From Berryella intestinalis (GTDB taxonomy: Bacteria > Actinomycetota > Coriobacteriia > Coriobacteriales > Eggerthellaceae), in assembly GCF_000814825.1 (NCBI RefSeq), contig NZ_CP009302.1:1178001-1242000 (forward strand): a stretch of DNA of 64,000 nt, given 5' to 3'. The notes beneath the pieces were generated by a model. It saw only the letters and a program-made list of their open reading frames with translations. It ran no database searches and had not been told where the DNA came from. Below are positions 1 through 8,491 of this stretch, piece by piece. The position numbers and the translations under genes are program-made. How positions within the stretch are numbered: the first letter of the stretch is position 1; each line of letters starts with the position of its first letter.

Positions 1-627
1 CAGCGCCACCATGACCGCCAGGTCGCCGAAGCGCTCCTGCGCCACCCGATGGGCGGGACCGGACACGATGCGCTCGCCCCGGGCGCCGAGGTTCTCGCCC
101 GCATGCACCGCCACATCCCCCAGCCCCGCCTCGACCAGCGATGCGCACAGATCGTGCACGCGCGTATCCCCCCCGGTCAGAAAGAAGGTCTTCGCATGGG
201 TCCTCACCGCGCCCGGCGCGTTGCAGGCCCTACCGTGCGCAGACACCAGATGCGCGTCGTGCCACGGCATGCCCAGCTTGGCGAAGAACGCCTGAACCGA
301 CGACACGCCGGGAACCAACTCGACCGAGCAGCTCTCGATGCGCGCGAGCCGGGAGGAAAGCAGGCGGGCGCCGCTGTAGAAGCCGACGTCGCCCGACATG
401 AGGATCGCCGCCGCGCTCGCCTCTCCGCGACACGCGGCCGCCTCGAGCTCTTCGACGATCCGATCCATCCCAATCAGCGCCATGCATCGGGCGCCCGAAT
501 CGGGCGGAACGAGATCGAGCAGACGCCGCGCTCCGATGACCAGGTCGCTTTCGCGCAGCGCACGCGAGCCGGCAGCGGTGAGCGTACCGGAATCGCCCAT
601 GCCGGCGCCGATGATGAAAACCCTCAT
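1..627 (-). CDS. cbiE: Precorrin-6Y / cobalt-precorrin-7 C5-methyltransferase, CbiE domain (3' end off the window)
   Basis: The 209 visible codons begin at ATG 627 with MRVFIIGAGMGDSGTLT, the nucleotide-binding start of tetrapyrrole methyltransferases. The second family signature, SGDVGFYSGA, lies near residue 90 and VELVPGVSS near 115. CbiE methylates C5 (as CobL it also acts at C15 with a CbiT partner) of the corrin ring with SAM, in the cytoplasm. The start overlaps the cobK stop (TGA 624-626) in an ATGA arrangement, so it is translated with the cobalamin operon. The reading frame is still open at base 1, about where a stand-alone CbiE ends, so the protein could be CbiE alone or a CbiE-CbiT (CobL) fusion. 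The window cannot decide. Confidence 0.88.
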   Translation of the reverse strand, partial: MRVFIIGAGMGDSGTLTAAGSRALRESDLVIGARRLLDLVPPDSGARCMALIGMDRIVEELEAAACRGEASAAAILMSGDVGFYSGARLLSSRLARIESCSVELVPGVSSVQAFFAKLGMPWHDAHLVSAHGRACNAPGAVRTHAKTFFLTGGDTRVHDLCASLVEAGLGDVAVHAGENLGARGERIVSGPAHRVAQERFGDLAVMVAL

Positions 628-1424
628 CTCGCTTCCTCCCCTTCGATCATGCCGTCGATACGGCGAAACACCTCGGCCAGCGTCACGCCCCCCTCGCTGC
701 GGGGACGGCTCACCACCACGCACGCGACGCCGCAGCTGCGCGCGGCGTCGACCTTCTCTTGGAATCCGCCGTGGACGCCGGCCGATTTGGTGACCATCGC
801 CGCGATGTCGTACTCGCGCAGAATAGCCTCGTTGAGCTGCTGGGAAAACGGCCCCTGGACGGCGATGACGTGGCTTGCCGGCAATCCGGCCGCCCGCGCG
901 GCGGACAGCGACTCGCCCACGGGAAGCACGCGCGCCCACACCCGCTCGGCGAAACCCCGTATGTGGCGCGCATAGACGCCGAGATCCTTGGAGCCCGTCG
1001 TCAGCAGCACGTTTCCCCCTATGCGATTTAGGCGGTTCACCGCTTCGGCGGCCGCCTCGGCCGAGGGGACCGCTATCTGCGAGTCGGACGGCACGTCTCG
1101 CCTCTCCACGCGCATATACGGCACGCCCGCGATCGACGAGGCCTCCCTGATGTTGGCCGTCGCCTCGGCGGCGTAGGGATGCGTGCAGTCCACGACCGCG
1201 TCGAAGGGCCCTCCCGGCGCATCGCAGGCGCAGCCCTGCATGAGGCCGACCATGCCTTCGACGTCCAGGCGCGCGAAGAGCGCCGAGACGTTTTCCGCCG
1301 TCGGCAGAAGCGACGCGCCGTATTCCGTCGCGCAGCTGGCCGCAAGCTCGATGCCGGGCGCGCCGGCGTAGCGCTCGACCAGCTGGCGGCCCTCGGTCGT
1401 TCCCGCGAACACCAGCACCCTCAT
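624..1424 (-). CDS. cobK: Precorrin-6A / cobalt-precorrin-6A reductase
   Basis: The 266-residue protein starts MRVLVFAGTTEGRQL, with the GTTEGR motif characteristic of CobK/CbiJ, followed by VVDCTHPYA near residue 85 and TGSKDLGVY near 160. CobK reduces the macrocycle of (cobalt-)precorrin-6A with NAD(P)H. I chose ATG 1424 because it overlaps the cobJ stop in an ATGA junction. A longer in-frame reading up to 2177 only runs antisense-like through cobJ. It sits between cobJ and cbiE, the expected neighbours for steps around ring contraction and C5/C15 methylation. Confidence 0.93.
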   Translation of the reverse strand: MRVLVFAGTTEGRQLVERYAGAPGIELAASCATEYGASLLPTAENVSALFARLDVEGMVGLMQGCACDAPGGPFDAVVDCTHPYAAEATANIREASSIAGVPYMRVERRDVPSDSQIAVPSAEAAAEAVNRLNRIGGNVLLTTGSKDLGVYARHIRGFAERVWARVLPVGESLSAARAAGLPASHVIAVQGPFSQQLNEAILREYDIAAMVTKSAGVHGGFQEKVDAARSCGVACVVVSRPRSEGGVTLAEVFRRIDGMIEGEEAR

Positions 1425-2158
1425 CGGACGAGCCCCGTATCGTACCCGCGCGGCGTGACCATGCGCCCTGCGACCAAGCGCGTCTGCGAGTTCCCAATGA
1501 ACACGGTGGTGAACATATCGACCGGCTGGTCGCGCAGCTCCTCCAGGGTCAGCACCCGCGACTCCTCGCCCGCCCGGGCGATGTTGCGCACATAGCCGCA
1601 CACGGTGGCGGGGTCCTTCGACTCCAGCAGGATGTCGCAGGCGCGGCGCAGGTAGTCGGAGCGCTTGCGCGACGAGGGGTTGTACAGGCACAGCGCGAAG
1701 TCGGCACGAGCTGCCGCATCGAGGCGCGAAGCGATGGTATCCCAAGGCGTGAGCAGGTCGGATAGCGATACGACCGCAAAATCGTGCATGAGCGGCGCGC
1801 CCAGGACGGCCGCGCCGGCGACAGCCGCCGTCACGCCGGCCACCACTTCGATCTCCATCGGATCGAAATCCCGGGCCAGCTCGAAGCACAGGCCCGCCAT
1901 CCCGTAGACGCCCGCGTCGCCCGAGCACACCATGGCCACCTCGCGACCCGCCGCAGCCTGGGCAAGCGCGGCGCGGCAGCGCTCGACTTCCGAGCGCATG
2001 GGGGTGCTCACCAGCTCCTTTTCGGGGAACCGGTCGCGGATAAGGTCCACGTACACCGTGTAGCCGACGATGAGGTCGCTCGCCTCGAGCGCCCTGCGGG
2101 CCCGCTCGGTCATATCCAGCCCGGATCCGGGTCCGAGACCGACGATACGCAAAGCCAT
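1421..2158 (-). CDS. cobJ: Precorrin-3B / cobalt-factor III C17-methyltransferase
   Basis: The 245-residue protein has the tetrapyrrole methylase fold. MALRIVGLGPGSGLDMT is the N-terminal glycine loop, MVCSGDAGVYGMAG the second signature (near 97-110) and VVAGVTAAVAGAA the third. LCLYNPSSRKR near 180 is typical of CobJ/CbiH, which methylates C17 and drives ring contraction. In an operon with cbiD and cbiG (the anaerobic route) the product acts as CbiH. It is separated from upstream cbiG by 28 bp and overlaps downstream cobK by 4 bp. Confidence 0.94.
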   Translation of the reverse strand: MALRIVGLGPGSGLDMTERARRALEASDLIVGYTVYVDLIRDRFPEKELVSTPMRSEVERCRAALAQAAAGREVAMVCSGDAGVYGMAGLCFELARDFDPMEIEVVAGVTAAVAGAAVLGAPLMHDFAVVSLSDLLTPWDTIASRLDAAARADFALCLYNPSSRKRSDYLRRACDILLESKDPATVCGYVRNIARAGEESRVLTLEELRDQPVDMFTTVFIGNSQTRLVAGRMVTPRGYDTGLVR

Positions 2159-2186
2159 AGGGAAAACTCCTTCGCAACGAATGGTT

Positions 2187-3230
2187 CTAAAACGCCGCCG
2201 TCATGCGCGCCAAACCCAGCGCAACGGTGCAACCCTGCGCAGCCCGCTTGGCAAGCACCAGGGACTCCCCCCGCGCCGTCGCCGCGCGCTCGCAGACGTT
2301 TCCCACGCCCACGGCTCGCTCGACGAACTCCGACGAGGGGAAATCGCCCGGCACCGCCCGCAGCTCGTCGGCGCTGAAGTAAGCGACGTCGAGCCCCCAG
2401 CGCGCAGCCAAATCGTCGATGGCGGGCTCGCCCCGCTTCACGTCGATGGTGGCGATCCCGCTTAGGGCCGCGCGCGGGCAGCGCGCCTCGCTCAAAACGC
2501 CTTCCACCTGATCGCGCAGCACCTCGGCGCCAACCCCCCGCCGGCAGCCCACGCCCAGCGTGATGCAGCGCGGCACCAGATGGAGCGTGCGGGGAAAGGG
2601 ACGCCGCCCCGTGTGCCAGTCGAGGCGCACCCCCACGTCCGCAGCCGCGCCGTCTGCGAGGGAAAACCCCGCGGGCACGTCGCCGATAAGCGGGAAGGCC
2701 GACGAAAGGCCAACCGGCGCGCCTTCGAGCAGCGCGGCCGAAACTTCTTTGGCCCGCGCGCGCTCCATGATGGAGAACCCCTCCCGGGCCGCCCATTCGT
2801 CGATCGCGAACACGCCGTTCACATCGGTCGCGGTCGATACGACGGCGCATCCCCCCGTCTCCTGCGCCAAAAACCGCGCGAGGTCGTTCGCGCCGCCCAC
2901 ATGGCCGGACAGCAGCGGGATGCAGAACGAGCCCCGCTCGTCGAGCACGACCACCGCGGGATCGGTCAGCTTGTCGGCGACCAGCGGCGCGATGGCGCGG
3001 ACCGCGATGCCGCAGGCGGATACGAACACCAGCGCATCGCATGAGCGGAATCGCTCCGAGGCCCACGCGGCCAGGGACTCGAACGGCTCAACGCCCGCCT
3101 CGCGCGCGAACCGCACAGGGCCCGACACCGAAACCTCGTCAGCGACGCCCTGCGCCTCGACCGCACGGGCCAGCGATCGGGCCAGGTCGCACCCCGCGCG
3201 CGTGAATCCGACGAACGCAGCCTTCCTCAT
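2187..3230 (-). CDS. cbiG: Cobalt-precorrin-5A hydrolase
   Basis: The 347-residue protein contains the CbiG hallmarks. LVFVSACGIAVRAIAPL lies in the N-terminal domain, LLSGHVGGANDLA near 108-120, and the C-terminal domain has LGVGCRRGVGAE near 235. CbiG opens the delta-lactone and releases acetaldehyde, a step specific to the anaerobic, early-cobalt pathway, so it identifies the route in use here. Its ATG (3230) overlaps the TGA of cobM by 4 bp. Confidence 0.94.
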   Translation of the reverse strand: MRKAAFVGFTRAGCDLARSLARAVEAQGVADEVSVSGPVRFAREAGVEPFESLAAWASERFRSCDALVFVSACGIAVRAIAPLVADKLTDPAVVVLDERGSFCIPLLSGHVGGANDLARFLAQETGGCAVVSTATDVNGVFAIDEWAAREGFSIMERARAKEVSAALLEGAPVGLSSAFPLIGDVPAGFSLADGAAADVGVRLDWHTGRRPFPRTLHLVPRCITLGVGCRRGVGAEVLRDQVEGVLSEARCPRAALSGIATIDVKRGEPAIDDLAARWGLDVAYFSADELRAVPGDFPSSEFVERAVGVGNVCERAATARGESLVLAKRAAQGCTVALGLARMTAAF

Positions 3231-4048
3231 CGGCCGCCCGCCTCGGACGAAGGCTGCGCGGAGGCGTCGGCCAGCGGCAAGGCACCGCCTGCGCCCTTCT
3301 CGGCCGTTCGGAACCCGTGGGAAAACCCGGGATGGTACAGAAGCGACCGGTCGTATTCGTCTCCCAGAAAGCGCCCCACCAGCACGAGCGCCGTCTTCGA
3401 GACGCCGGCATCGCGAGCCGTTTCCGCAAGCGTGCCCGCCGTGCAGCGCAAGACGATCTCATCGGGCCAGGTCGCTTTGTAAACGATGGCGGCGGGCGTC
3501 GAGGGGTCGACACCGCCTTCCCTCAGATCGGCCTCGACGTTGGAAAGCAGGCCCGCCGACAGGAACAGGGCCAGCGTGCACCCGTGCTTCGCCATCGAGG
3601 AGAGCCGTTCGCCCTCGGGTACCGGCGTGCGCCCCTCGGCACGCGTGACGATGAGCGATTGGGAGACGCCCGGAAGGGTGAACTCGGCCCCCAGGGCGGC
3701 AGCGGCCCCGAACAGCGACGACACCCCCGGCGTCACGTCGTAGGGGATCCCCCGGCGATCGAGCTCGTCCATCTGCTCGCGGATGGCGCCGTACAGCGCG
3801 GGGTCGCCCGTGTGCAGCCGCACCGTGGACCACCCCTTCTCCTCGGCGTCCTCCATGGCGGAAACGACCTCTTCGAGGGTCATCGACGCCGAGTCCATCA
3901 CCGTGCACGACGGGCCCGTCAGATCGAGCAGCTCGGGATTGACCAGGGACCCGGCATAGATCACCAGATCGGCCTCGGCAAGGAGCCGCGCACCGCGCAC
4001 CGTCACCAGATCGGCCGCGCCCGGCCCCGCTCCCACGAAACGAATCAT
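3227..4048 (-). CDS. cobM: Precorrin-4 / cobalt-precorrin-4 C11-methyltransferase
   Basis: The 273-residue protein starts MIRFVGAGPGAADLVTVRG, followed by ADLVIYAGSLVNPELL, LHTGDPALYGAIREQM and DVTPGVSSLFGAAA. These are the signature blocks of CobM/CbiF, which methylates C11 with SAM. I chose ATG 4048 because it overlaps the cbiD stop in an ATGA junction and matches the family N-terminus. The frame stays open far upstream (to 5983), but that part is a shadow of cbiD. The last 30 residues (alanine and serine rich) look like a dispensable tail. Confidence 0.94.
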   Translation of the reverse strand: MIRFVGAGPGAADLVTVRGARLLAEADLVIYAGSLVNPELLDLTGPSCTVMDSASMTLEEVVSAMEDAEEKGWSTVRLHTGDPALYGAIREQMDELDRRGIPYDVTPGVSSLFGAAAALGAEFTLPGVSQSLIVTRAEGRTPVPEGERLSSMAKHGCTLALFLSAGLLSNVEADLREGGVDPSTPAAIVYKATWPDEIVLRCTAGTLAETARDAGVSKTALVLVGRFLGDEYDRSLLYHPGFSHGFRTAEKGAGGALPLADASAQPSSEAGGR

Positions 4049-5598
4049 GCGCCTTCCTTTCCCGAATCCCCGGCATCCGCCTCGGCGGCGCCGTCCGCTC
4101 CCGTGCGCGGAAATGCCGCAGCCGCCAGATCGCGCGCACCGTCCGACTCTCCCAGCAGCCCCTGCGCCGACGAGAAGAACATCAGCTCCGCGCGAACGCG
4201 GGAACCGACCCGCTTGCGCAGGTGGTAGGTCATGCGCGCAGTGATAGACGCCATGACCTGCGCGCGGATGCCCAGCTCGTCGAGGATTCCGATCGCCTCG
4301 TCGACCGTGACGCAGTCCATGATGCGCGCGACGGCCTCGGACGGCGCTTCGGCGAGGGCCGCATGGGCGGCCAGCACCTCGCCGCGCCCGTCCACGCATC
4401 TGGAATGCGTGTTCATCGCCCCCGCTGCGAGTTTCACGAGCTTTCCCGCATGGCCCACCAGCAGAACCGACTCGAACCCGACCTGCACCGCGTAGTCGAG
4501 CGCCGCACCCAGGTAGTTCGAGCACTGAACGCATTCGGAAAAGTCGATGCCCAAACCGCTGCGCGCGAAATCGCGTCCGTAGTTCCCGGGGACCAGCAGC
4601 AAGGAGCGCTTTCCCGCCGCTCGCCGCACCCGCATCTCCAGCTGGATGGACGCCACGAGGGCCTCCTCGCTCATGGGCCTCACCACGCCCGTCGTCCCCA
4701 GGATGGATATGCCGCCCTCGATTCCCAGACGGGGGTTGAAGGTCTTGAGCGCGATGCGCCTTCCCTCGGGAACCGACACGAGCACCGAGACGCCGCCCGT
4801 CGCCCCCGCCGATCGCTGCGCGGCGCGCGCCTCGCGGGCGATCATCTCGCGCGGGACCCGGTTGATGGCGGCCTGGCCGACCGGCTGGTCGAGCCCGGGG
4901 CGCGTCACGCGGCCCACCCCTTCGCCGCCCTCCACCGCCACGCCCGGCGTTTCGGAGCGCTCCACGCGGGCGAACACCAGCGCGCCGTCGGTCGCGTCGG
5001 GGTCGTCGCCCGAGAACTTCCTCACGGCGCAGCGCGCCCATCCCGGACCCGACTCCGCGCATTCGACTTCGACCCGTATGTCGAAGCCGGCTGGGACCTC
5101 GATGGTGACGGCGGCGGGAAACACCCCCGTGAACAGCGCCTCGGCAGCTGCGCGGGTAGCGGCGGCGGCGCAGGTCCCCGTCGTGTAGCCGCAGCGCAGG
5201 CGCTTCTGCCCCACATCGATGTAGTGCTCCCACACCGCGCGGGCGTCCTCGGCCGCAAGCCCCTCGGGCTTTGAGCGGCCGCGCGGGCGGGCGAGGTCCT
5301 TCAGGTCGGAGAAGCGGTCGTACACCATGCGCGTGCCCTCGTCGCGCACATGGGGCAAGAAGCAGTCGGTGCAGACCTTCACGCCCTTGTCGTTGTACCT
5401 GAACCGACCGCCGCACGCGTCTCCCAGCGCATAGAGCGGGCAGTAGCAGAACAGGCAGTTGAAATCCTCGGGGGCCAGCCCCTCGTGGCAGGGGAAGTAC
5501 GGACATGCCGTATGCGCGAAGAAGGGATAGGCCGAGGCGGGAGAATCCGCGCGCGAGGCGCGAGACACGCCGTTGTCTTTTCCGATGCGATCCGTCAC
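4045..5598 (-). CDS. cbiD: Cobalt-precorrin-5B C1-methyltransferase with N-terminal cysteine-rich domain
   Basis: Residues from about 132 on are CbiD: RCGYTTGTCAAAA, NRVPREMI, LGTTGVVRPMS and LVGHAGKLVKLAAG are family blocks, and the enzyme methylates C1 with SAM. The first ~130 residues are an added domain with eight cysteines (about 32, 37, 48, 51, 53, 62, 76, 79), including CLFCYCPLY and CTDCFLPH. This matches the small cysteine-rich domain found in archaeal and bacterial cobalamin clusters, and metal binding is a likely role. I prefer GTG 5598, preceded by AAGGGG, which is close spacing. An upstream in-frame ATG at 5634 is the alternative. It is probably the first gene of the operon. Confidence 0.9.
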   Translation of the reverse strand: MTDRIGKDNGVSRASRADSPASAYPFFAHTACPYFPCHEGLAPEDFNCLFCYCPLYALGDACGGRFRYNDKGVKVCTDCFLPHVRDEGTRMVYDRFSDLKDLARPRGRSKPEGLAAEDARAVWEHYIDVGQKRLRCGYTTGTCAAAATRAAAEALFTGVFPAAVTIEVPAGFDIRVEVECAESGPGWARCAVRKFSGDDPDATDGALVFARVERSETPGVAVEGGEGVGRVTRPGLDQPVGQAAINRVPREMIAREARAAQRSAGATGGVSVLVSVPEGRRIALKTFNPRLGIEGGISILGTTGVVRPMSEEALVASIQLEMRVRRAAGKRSLLLVPGNYGRDFARSGLGIDFSECVQCSNYLGAALDYAVQVGFESVLLVGHAGKLVKLAAGAMNTHSRCVDGRGEVLAAHAALAEAPSEAVARIMDCVTVDEAIGILDELGIRAQVMASITARMTYHLRKRVGSRVRAELMFFSSAQGLLGESDGARDLAAAAFPRTGADGAAEADAGDSGKEGA

Positions 5599-5746
5599 GA
5601 AACCCCTTCGATACGCTTGCAGCCACCCTCCCATCATAGCAAGCGCCGGGCGGATTCGCCTTATTTCCCGTCGATACCACGACCCGCTCATACCGGGGCG
5701 GCTCATTGGCTATCATGGATGCAGAACCGATTCCGCAAGGAGCCGC

Positions 5747-6835
5747 ATGATCGCCGACGAAGCATCCGCATACCGAGCCGCCCACGAGCGCTGGGCCTCC
5801 ATAGCGCACCCCCTGGGCGGCCTGGGGACGCTCGAGGAGACCATCGCGCGCATCGCCCGGCTGAAGCGCACGACCGACTTTCGGCTGGATCGCCGCGCCG
5901 TCGTCGTCATGTGCGCCGACAACGGCGTGGTGGCCGAAGGCGTCAGCCAGTCGGGCTGTGAAACGACCTCCGTCATCGCGCAAGCCCTGGCAGCGGGAAC
6001 CTCGTCGGTGTGCCTTCTGGCCAGAAGCGCCCGAGCCCGCGTCGTCGCCGCCGACGTGGGGATGGCGATCCCCGTCGACGACGAGCGACTCGTCTCAGCC
6101 GCCGTCGCACGCGGAACGCACAACATCGCCGAAGGCCCCGCGATGACCGAAGCCGAGTTCTCCCGCGCGCTCGAGGCGGGCGGGCGCATCATGGCCCGCG
6201 TCGCGCGGCAGGGCTGCGACATCGTCTGCTTGGGCGAGATGGGCATCGGCAACACCACCACGGCCACAGCCGTGGCCTGCGCCCTGCTGGGGCTCGACCC
6301 CGATCACGCCACGGGGCCGGGGGCCGGGCTGCCGCAAGATGCCCTCGCGCGCAAGGCCGACGCGGTGAGGCGCGCGCTTGCGGCCAACGGCTTTCCCGTC
6401 GGGCAGAGCGTCGGGTCGGACGCGCGCGGCGACGAGGGCCGAAACGCGCAGCGGGCGCTGCGGTGCCTGGGCGGATTCGACCTCGTCGCCATGGCGGGAG
6501 CCGCGATCGAGGCCCGCAGGCTGCGCGTACCCGTCGTCGTCGACGGGATGGTCGGGCAGGCCTCCGCGCTTGCGGCCCTGCTCATGGACCCCGCAACCGC
6601 CGACGCGCTCGTCCTCTCGCACGTATCGAGCGAGCCCGCCAGCCGCTCTTTGTGCGACGCGCTGGGACAGCGTATCGGAGACGCGCCCGCGATCTGCGCG
6701 GGCATGCATCTCGGAGAGGGCGCCGGTGCAGTCTGCATGCTGGGGCTGCTCGACGCCGCCTTCGAGCTGTTCTCCCGCGGGACCACGTTCGGAGAGCTGG
6801 ATATGGAAGCCTACCGGGACCACCGCCTATGCTGA
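5747..6835 (+). CDS. cobT: Nicotinate-nucleotide--dimethylbenzimidazole phosphoribosyltransferase
   Basis: The 362-residue protein carries VVVMCADNGVVAEGVSQ near 50, LGEMGIGNTTTATA near 170 and VVDGMVGQASALAALL near 265, plus a C-terminal GAGAV block, all diagnostic of CobT. It makes alpha-ribazole 5'-phosphate from nicotinate mononucleotide and a lower-ligand base. ATG 5747 follows AAGGAG (5737-5742) with a 4-nt spacer. It heads a plus-strand operon for nucleotide-loop assembly, divergent from the cbi operon with 148 bp between starts. The last codons overlap cobU by 7 bp. Confidence 0.96.
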   Translation: MIADEASAYRAAHERWASIAHPLGGLGTLEETIARIARLKRTTDFRLDRRAVVVMCADNGVVAEGVSQSGCETTSVIAQALAAGTSSVCLLARSARARVVAADVGMAIPVDDERLVSAAVARGTHNIAEGPAMTEAEFSRALEAGGRIMARVARQGCDIVCLGEMGIGNTTTATAVACALLGLDPDHATGPGAGLPQDALARKADAVRRALAANGFPVGQSVGSDARGDEGRNAQRALRCLGGFDLVAMAGAAIEARRLRVPVVVDGMVGQASALAALLMDPATADALVLSHVSSEPASRSLCDALGQRIGDAPAICAGMHLGEGAGAVCMLGLLDAAFELFSRGTTFGELDMEAYRDHRLC

Positions 6836-7380
6836 TACTCGTAACCGGCGGCGCGGCCAGCGGCAAAAGCGCGTTCGCCGAAAAGCTCGCCGCGCACCGC
6901 CCGCATCCGCGCTACTACCTCGCGACCATGTCGCCCGAGGGCACAGCCGCGCAGGAGAAGATCGAGCGCCACCGCTCCCTAAGGGCCGGGCGCGGCTTCC
7001 GCGTGATCGAGAGGGAGCGCGACCTGTCGTCGCTCGAACTGCCCGCCGACGCCCGCACCGGCACCGTTCTCGTCGAGGACCTGGGAAACCTCGTCGCCAA
7101 CGAGCTGTTTTCCCCCGAGGTGCGCTCATGCCCGACCGAAGAGGACGCCTTCTTCGCCGCGCAGCGCGCCGCAGACGGCGTGTTTCACCTGGCCGGCCAG
7201 TGCGCGCAGCTCATCGCCGTCACCATCGAGTCGGGGCTGGGCGCGCCCGCGCCCTCGCCGGAAACCGAGCGATACCTGCAGGCGCTGGGGCGCGCCGGAT
7301 GCCTCGTCGCCGCGCGGGCAGACGAGGTGCACGTATGCACCGCCGGCATCCCCGTCTGCATCAAAGGGGGCACCCGATGA
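6829..7380 (+). CDS. cobU: Adenosylcobinamide kinase / adenosylcobinamide-phosphate guanylyltransferase
   Basis: The 183-residue protein is full length for CobU/CobP. The P-loop GGAASGKSAFAE is at residues 7-18, YLATM near 27, VLVEDLGNLVAN near 85, and the family tail DEVHVCTAGIPVCIKG at the C terminus. It phosphorylates adenosylcobinamide and transfers GMP to form GDP-cobinamide. It lies between cobT (7-bp overlap) and cobS (4-bp ATGA overlap), consistent with coupled translation. Confidence 0.95.
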   Translation: MLILVTGGAASGKSAFAEKLAAHRPHPRYYLATMSPEGTAAQEKIERHRSLRAGRGFRVIERERDLSSLELPADARTGTVLVEDLGNLVANELFSPEVRSCPTEEDAFFAAQRAADGVFHLAGQCAQLIAVTIESGLGAPAPSPETERYLQALGRAGCLVAARADEVHVCTAGIPVCIKGGTR

Positions 7381-8147
7381 GCTTCCTCAGATCGCTTGCC
7401 GTCGCGTTCTCCCTGTTCTCCCGCATTCCCATGCCGCCCGTCGCCTGGGAGCCCCGCAACATGCGCTTCGTTGCGGCCTGCATGCCGCTCGTCGGCGTCC
7501 CGCTCGGCGCGCTCGTGGCCGCATGGTGCGGCATCCTCGCGCATGCGGGGGCCTCGCCCTTCCTCATCGCGCTGGGCCCGGCGCTCATCCCGGTCGCCTT
7601 CAGCGGCGGGATCCACCTCGACGGGTTCGCCGACGTGATCGACGCGCAATCGAGCTGCGCCGACCAAACGCGCAAGCGCGAGATCCTGAAGGACCCCCAT
7701 ATCGGGGCGTTCGCGGTCATGGGGGTGGCAGCCTACCTTCTGGCCTCGTTCGCCTTCGCCGGCCAGATCGCCTTCGACGCGCGCACGAGCGCGCTTGCGG
7801 GCCTGGTCTACGTCATGAGCCGCGCGACCGCCGGATTCGCCGTGGCGTCGTTTCCGCGCTCGCCCGAGCAGGGCATGCTCGCCCGCGAACGGGACTTCGC
7901 CGCACCGTCTTCCAAACCGATCCTCGCGGCGCTCATCGCCGCAGCGGCGGCCTCGGCGATCGCGCTGTCCCCCGTCGCAGGATCGCTCGCGACCGCCGCA
8001 TCGCTTCTCCTGCTCGCGCGCACCAAGCGTTTCGCCGAGAAGAACTTCGGGGGCATGAGCGGCGACATCGCGGGCTTCCATCTGTGCCTCTGCGAGCTCG
8101 CCTACCTCGCTTGCATCGCGTTTTCCCAGTTGGCAGGTGCAGCATGA
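7377..8147 (+). CDS. cobS: Adenosylcobinamide-GDP ribazoletransferase (cobalamin synthase)
   Basis: The 256-residue integral membrane protein has several hydrophobic spans. The family blocks are FSRIPMPPV near the N terminus, GGIHLDGFADVIDA near 78-91, DPHIGAFAVMG near 106 and FGGMSGDIAGFHLCLCEL at the C terminus, which carries the conserved GDxxG segment. It joins GDP-cobinamide to alpha-ribazole (phosphate) at the membrane. The start overlaps the cobU stop (ATGA at 7377-7380), and the 3' end overlaps the following small gene. Confidence 0.95.
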   Translation: MSFLRSLAVAFSLFSRIPMPPVAWEPRNMRFVAACMPLVGVPLGALVAAWCGILAHAGASPFLIALGPALIPVAFSGGIHLDGFADVIDAQSSCADQTRKREILKDPHIGAFAVMGVAAYLLASFAFAGQIAFDARTSALAGLVYVMSRATAGFAVASFPRSPEQGMLARERDFAAPSSKPILAALIAAAAASAIALSPVAGSLATAASLLLLARTKRFAEKNFGGMSGDIAGFHLCLCELAYLACIAFSQLAGAA

Positions 8148-8491
8148 TCCTCATCGTCGGAGGCGCCCACTCGGGGAAGACCACGCTGCTCGACTCCCTT
8201 GCGCAATCGCACGGGGGCGATGCGAAGGGCCTTTCGGTCGTCGACGACGCCGAGCTCCTGTTCGCCGACGCCGCCGAGGCCGAGGCGCCCGCGATAGCAG
8301 ACGACCTCGCCTGCCGGTTCGCCGTCGCCTGCCGCCTGGTGGGAGGCGGCATCGTCCCGTGCAGCCCCGAAAAGCGGCGCGAGCGCGAGCGCATCGAGCG
8401 CGGCGTCGCGCTTCTGGCCGCGCGGGCCGACACCGTCATCGAGACGGTCTGCGGCATCCCCGTCGTCTTGAAGGGGCCCCCATGCGCCTGA
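8144..8491 (+). CDS. Miniature CobU-like P-loop protein
   Basis: This 115-residue protein begins with a Walker A segment GGAHSGKTTLLD close to that of CobU and ends with TVIETVCGIPVVLKG, which mirrors the CobU tail found in the full-length cobU three genes upstream. The ~70-residue middle of CobU, including the guanylylation region, is missing, so it is unlikely to do both CobU reactions. It is embedded in the operon, overlapping cobS by 4 bp and cobC by 10 bp, and has no stop or frame problem, so it looks maintained. It could be a regulatory or partner subunit, or a degenerate duplicate. Function is not known to me. Confidence 0.75.
   Translation: MILIVGGAHSGKTTLLDSLAQSHGGDAKGLSVVDDAELLFADAAEAEAPAIADDLACRFAVACRLVGGGIVPCSPEKRRERERIERGVALLAARADTVIETVCGIPVVLKGPPCA

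Noticed and set aside
3227-5983. A 918-codon minus-strand open frame that includes cobM
   Set aside because: Only the last 273 codons are a real protein. The rest is the wrong frame of cbiD with low-complexity Arg/Gly/Ala composition typical of shadows in high-GC DNA. cbiD occupies that DNA in another frame with strong family matches.
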